From assembly GCA_019510535.1 (NCBI GenBank), contig JAEKKE010000140.1, forward strand, positions 1 to 12,942: 12,942 nt of DNA. The letters run 5' to 3'. Shown piece by piece: positions 12,828-12,942 of this stretch. The translations under genes and the position numbers were made by a program. Position 1 is the stretch's first letter. Each line of letters begins with the position of its first letter. This stretch comes from Acidobacteriota bacterium (lineage in GTDB: Bacteria; Acidobacteriota; Terriglobia; Terriglobales; Acidobacteriaceae). The notes beneath the pieces are model-generated. The model ran no database searches and was not told the DNA's origin. It was given only the letters and a program-made list of their open reading frames with translations.

Positions 12828-12942
12828 ATGCGATTCCGCACCGTTCTGCCTCTTCTTTTGGCTACCTCGCTGTTGGCGCAGCGTCCTACACAATCTGATC
12901 CACTGAAGCCTCCTGCCTGCCCGGGACGTAGTCCGTTTACCC
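12828..12942 (+). CDS. N-terminus of a secreted protein, cut by the window edge
   Basis: An open frame of 38 codons runs to the window end. It begins 'MRFRTVLPLLLATSLLAQ', a good Sec signal peptide (basic n-region, Leu-rich core, likely cleavage after 'LLA'), followed by 'RPTQSDPLKPPACPG'. The signal peptide and a -10-like hexamer 6 nt before the ATG are the only support. The mature protein is not visible, so no function can be given. Confidence 0.55.
   Translation, partial: MRFRTVLPLLLATSLLAQRPTQSDPLKPPACPGRSPFT

Noticed and set aside
12781..12906. 41-residue frame starting at ATG 12781
   Set aside because: It overlaps the better-supported signal-peptide start at 12828, has no ribosome site, and is Cys/Trp-rich like a shadow frame.

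Overview
The window looks like the chromosome of a soil acidobacterium of the Terriglobus/Granulicella/Edaphobacter type. Three things suggest this: an 854-residue permease with two MacB/FtsX modules, the architecture of the Acidobacterial Duplicated Orphan Permease (ADOP) family; a long secreted protein of Ig-like repeats with the C-terminal membrane hairpin common in that group; and two copies of a short dispersed repeat whose translation begins 'CHPERS', a frequent source of false proteins in acidobacterial genomes. No rRNA, tRNA, CRISPR array, transposase or phage gene was seen.

Layout. 1-1217 is the 3' end of an Ig-like/MBG-repeat surface protein, followed after about 20 bp by a small outer-membrane beta-barrel protein (1239-1811). 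1812-2292 is non-coding: a CHPERS repeat 31 nt after the stop codon, a long perfect stem-loop, and a palindrome with a UUCG loop just upstream of a secreted PEGA-domain protein (2293-2694). That gene converges, across a 14-bp-stem hairpin, on a leftward ABC transporter operon: ATPase (4469-5236) and a polytopic permease (2755-4476), overlapping by 8 bp.

The centre of interest is the 90-bp intergenic region 5237-5326. Divergent promoters appear to share one -35 region on opposite strands, and two 16-bp dyads resemble PadR operators. Rightward from it run padR (5327-5647), an ATGA-overlapping gene for a 448-residue membrane protein that looks like a shrunken ADOP with a Cys/His knuckle (5644-6990), and then the full ADOP (7122-9686). 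The likely reading is a PadR-autoregulated envelope-export locus with two arms: a conventional ABC exporter and an orphan MacB-like permease.

Downstream lie a secreted four-cysteine protein with a motif resembling TNT-type NAD-glycohydrolase toxins (9831-10508), a strong terminator-like hairpin, and the decayed C-terminus of another FtsX/ADOP permease (10561-10737), which I consider a pseudogene remnant. A long-chain acyl-CoA synthetase (10850-12637) follows, then a shorter CHPERS copy at nearly the same distance from its stop codon as the first. The window closes on the first 38 codons of a new secreted protein. padR, the acyl-CoA synthetase and this last gene have -10-like hexamers only 6-10 nt before their ATG and no convincing Shine-Dalgarno, so leaderless transcripts are plausible.
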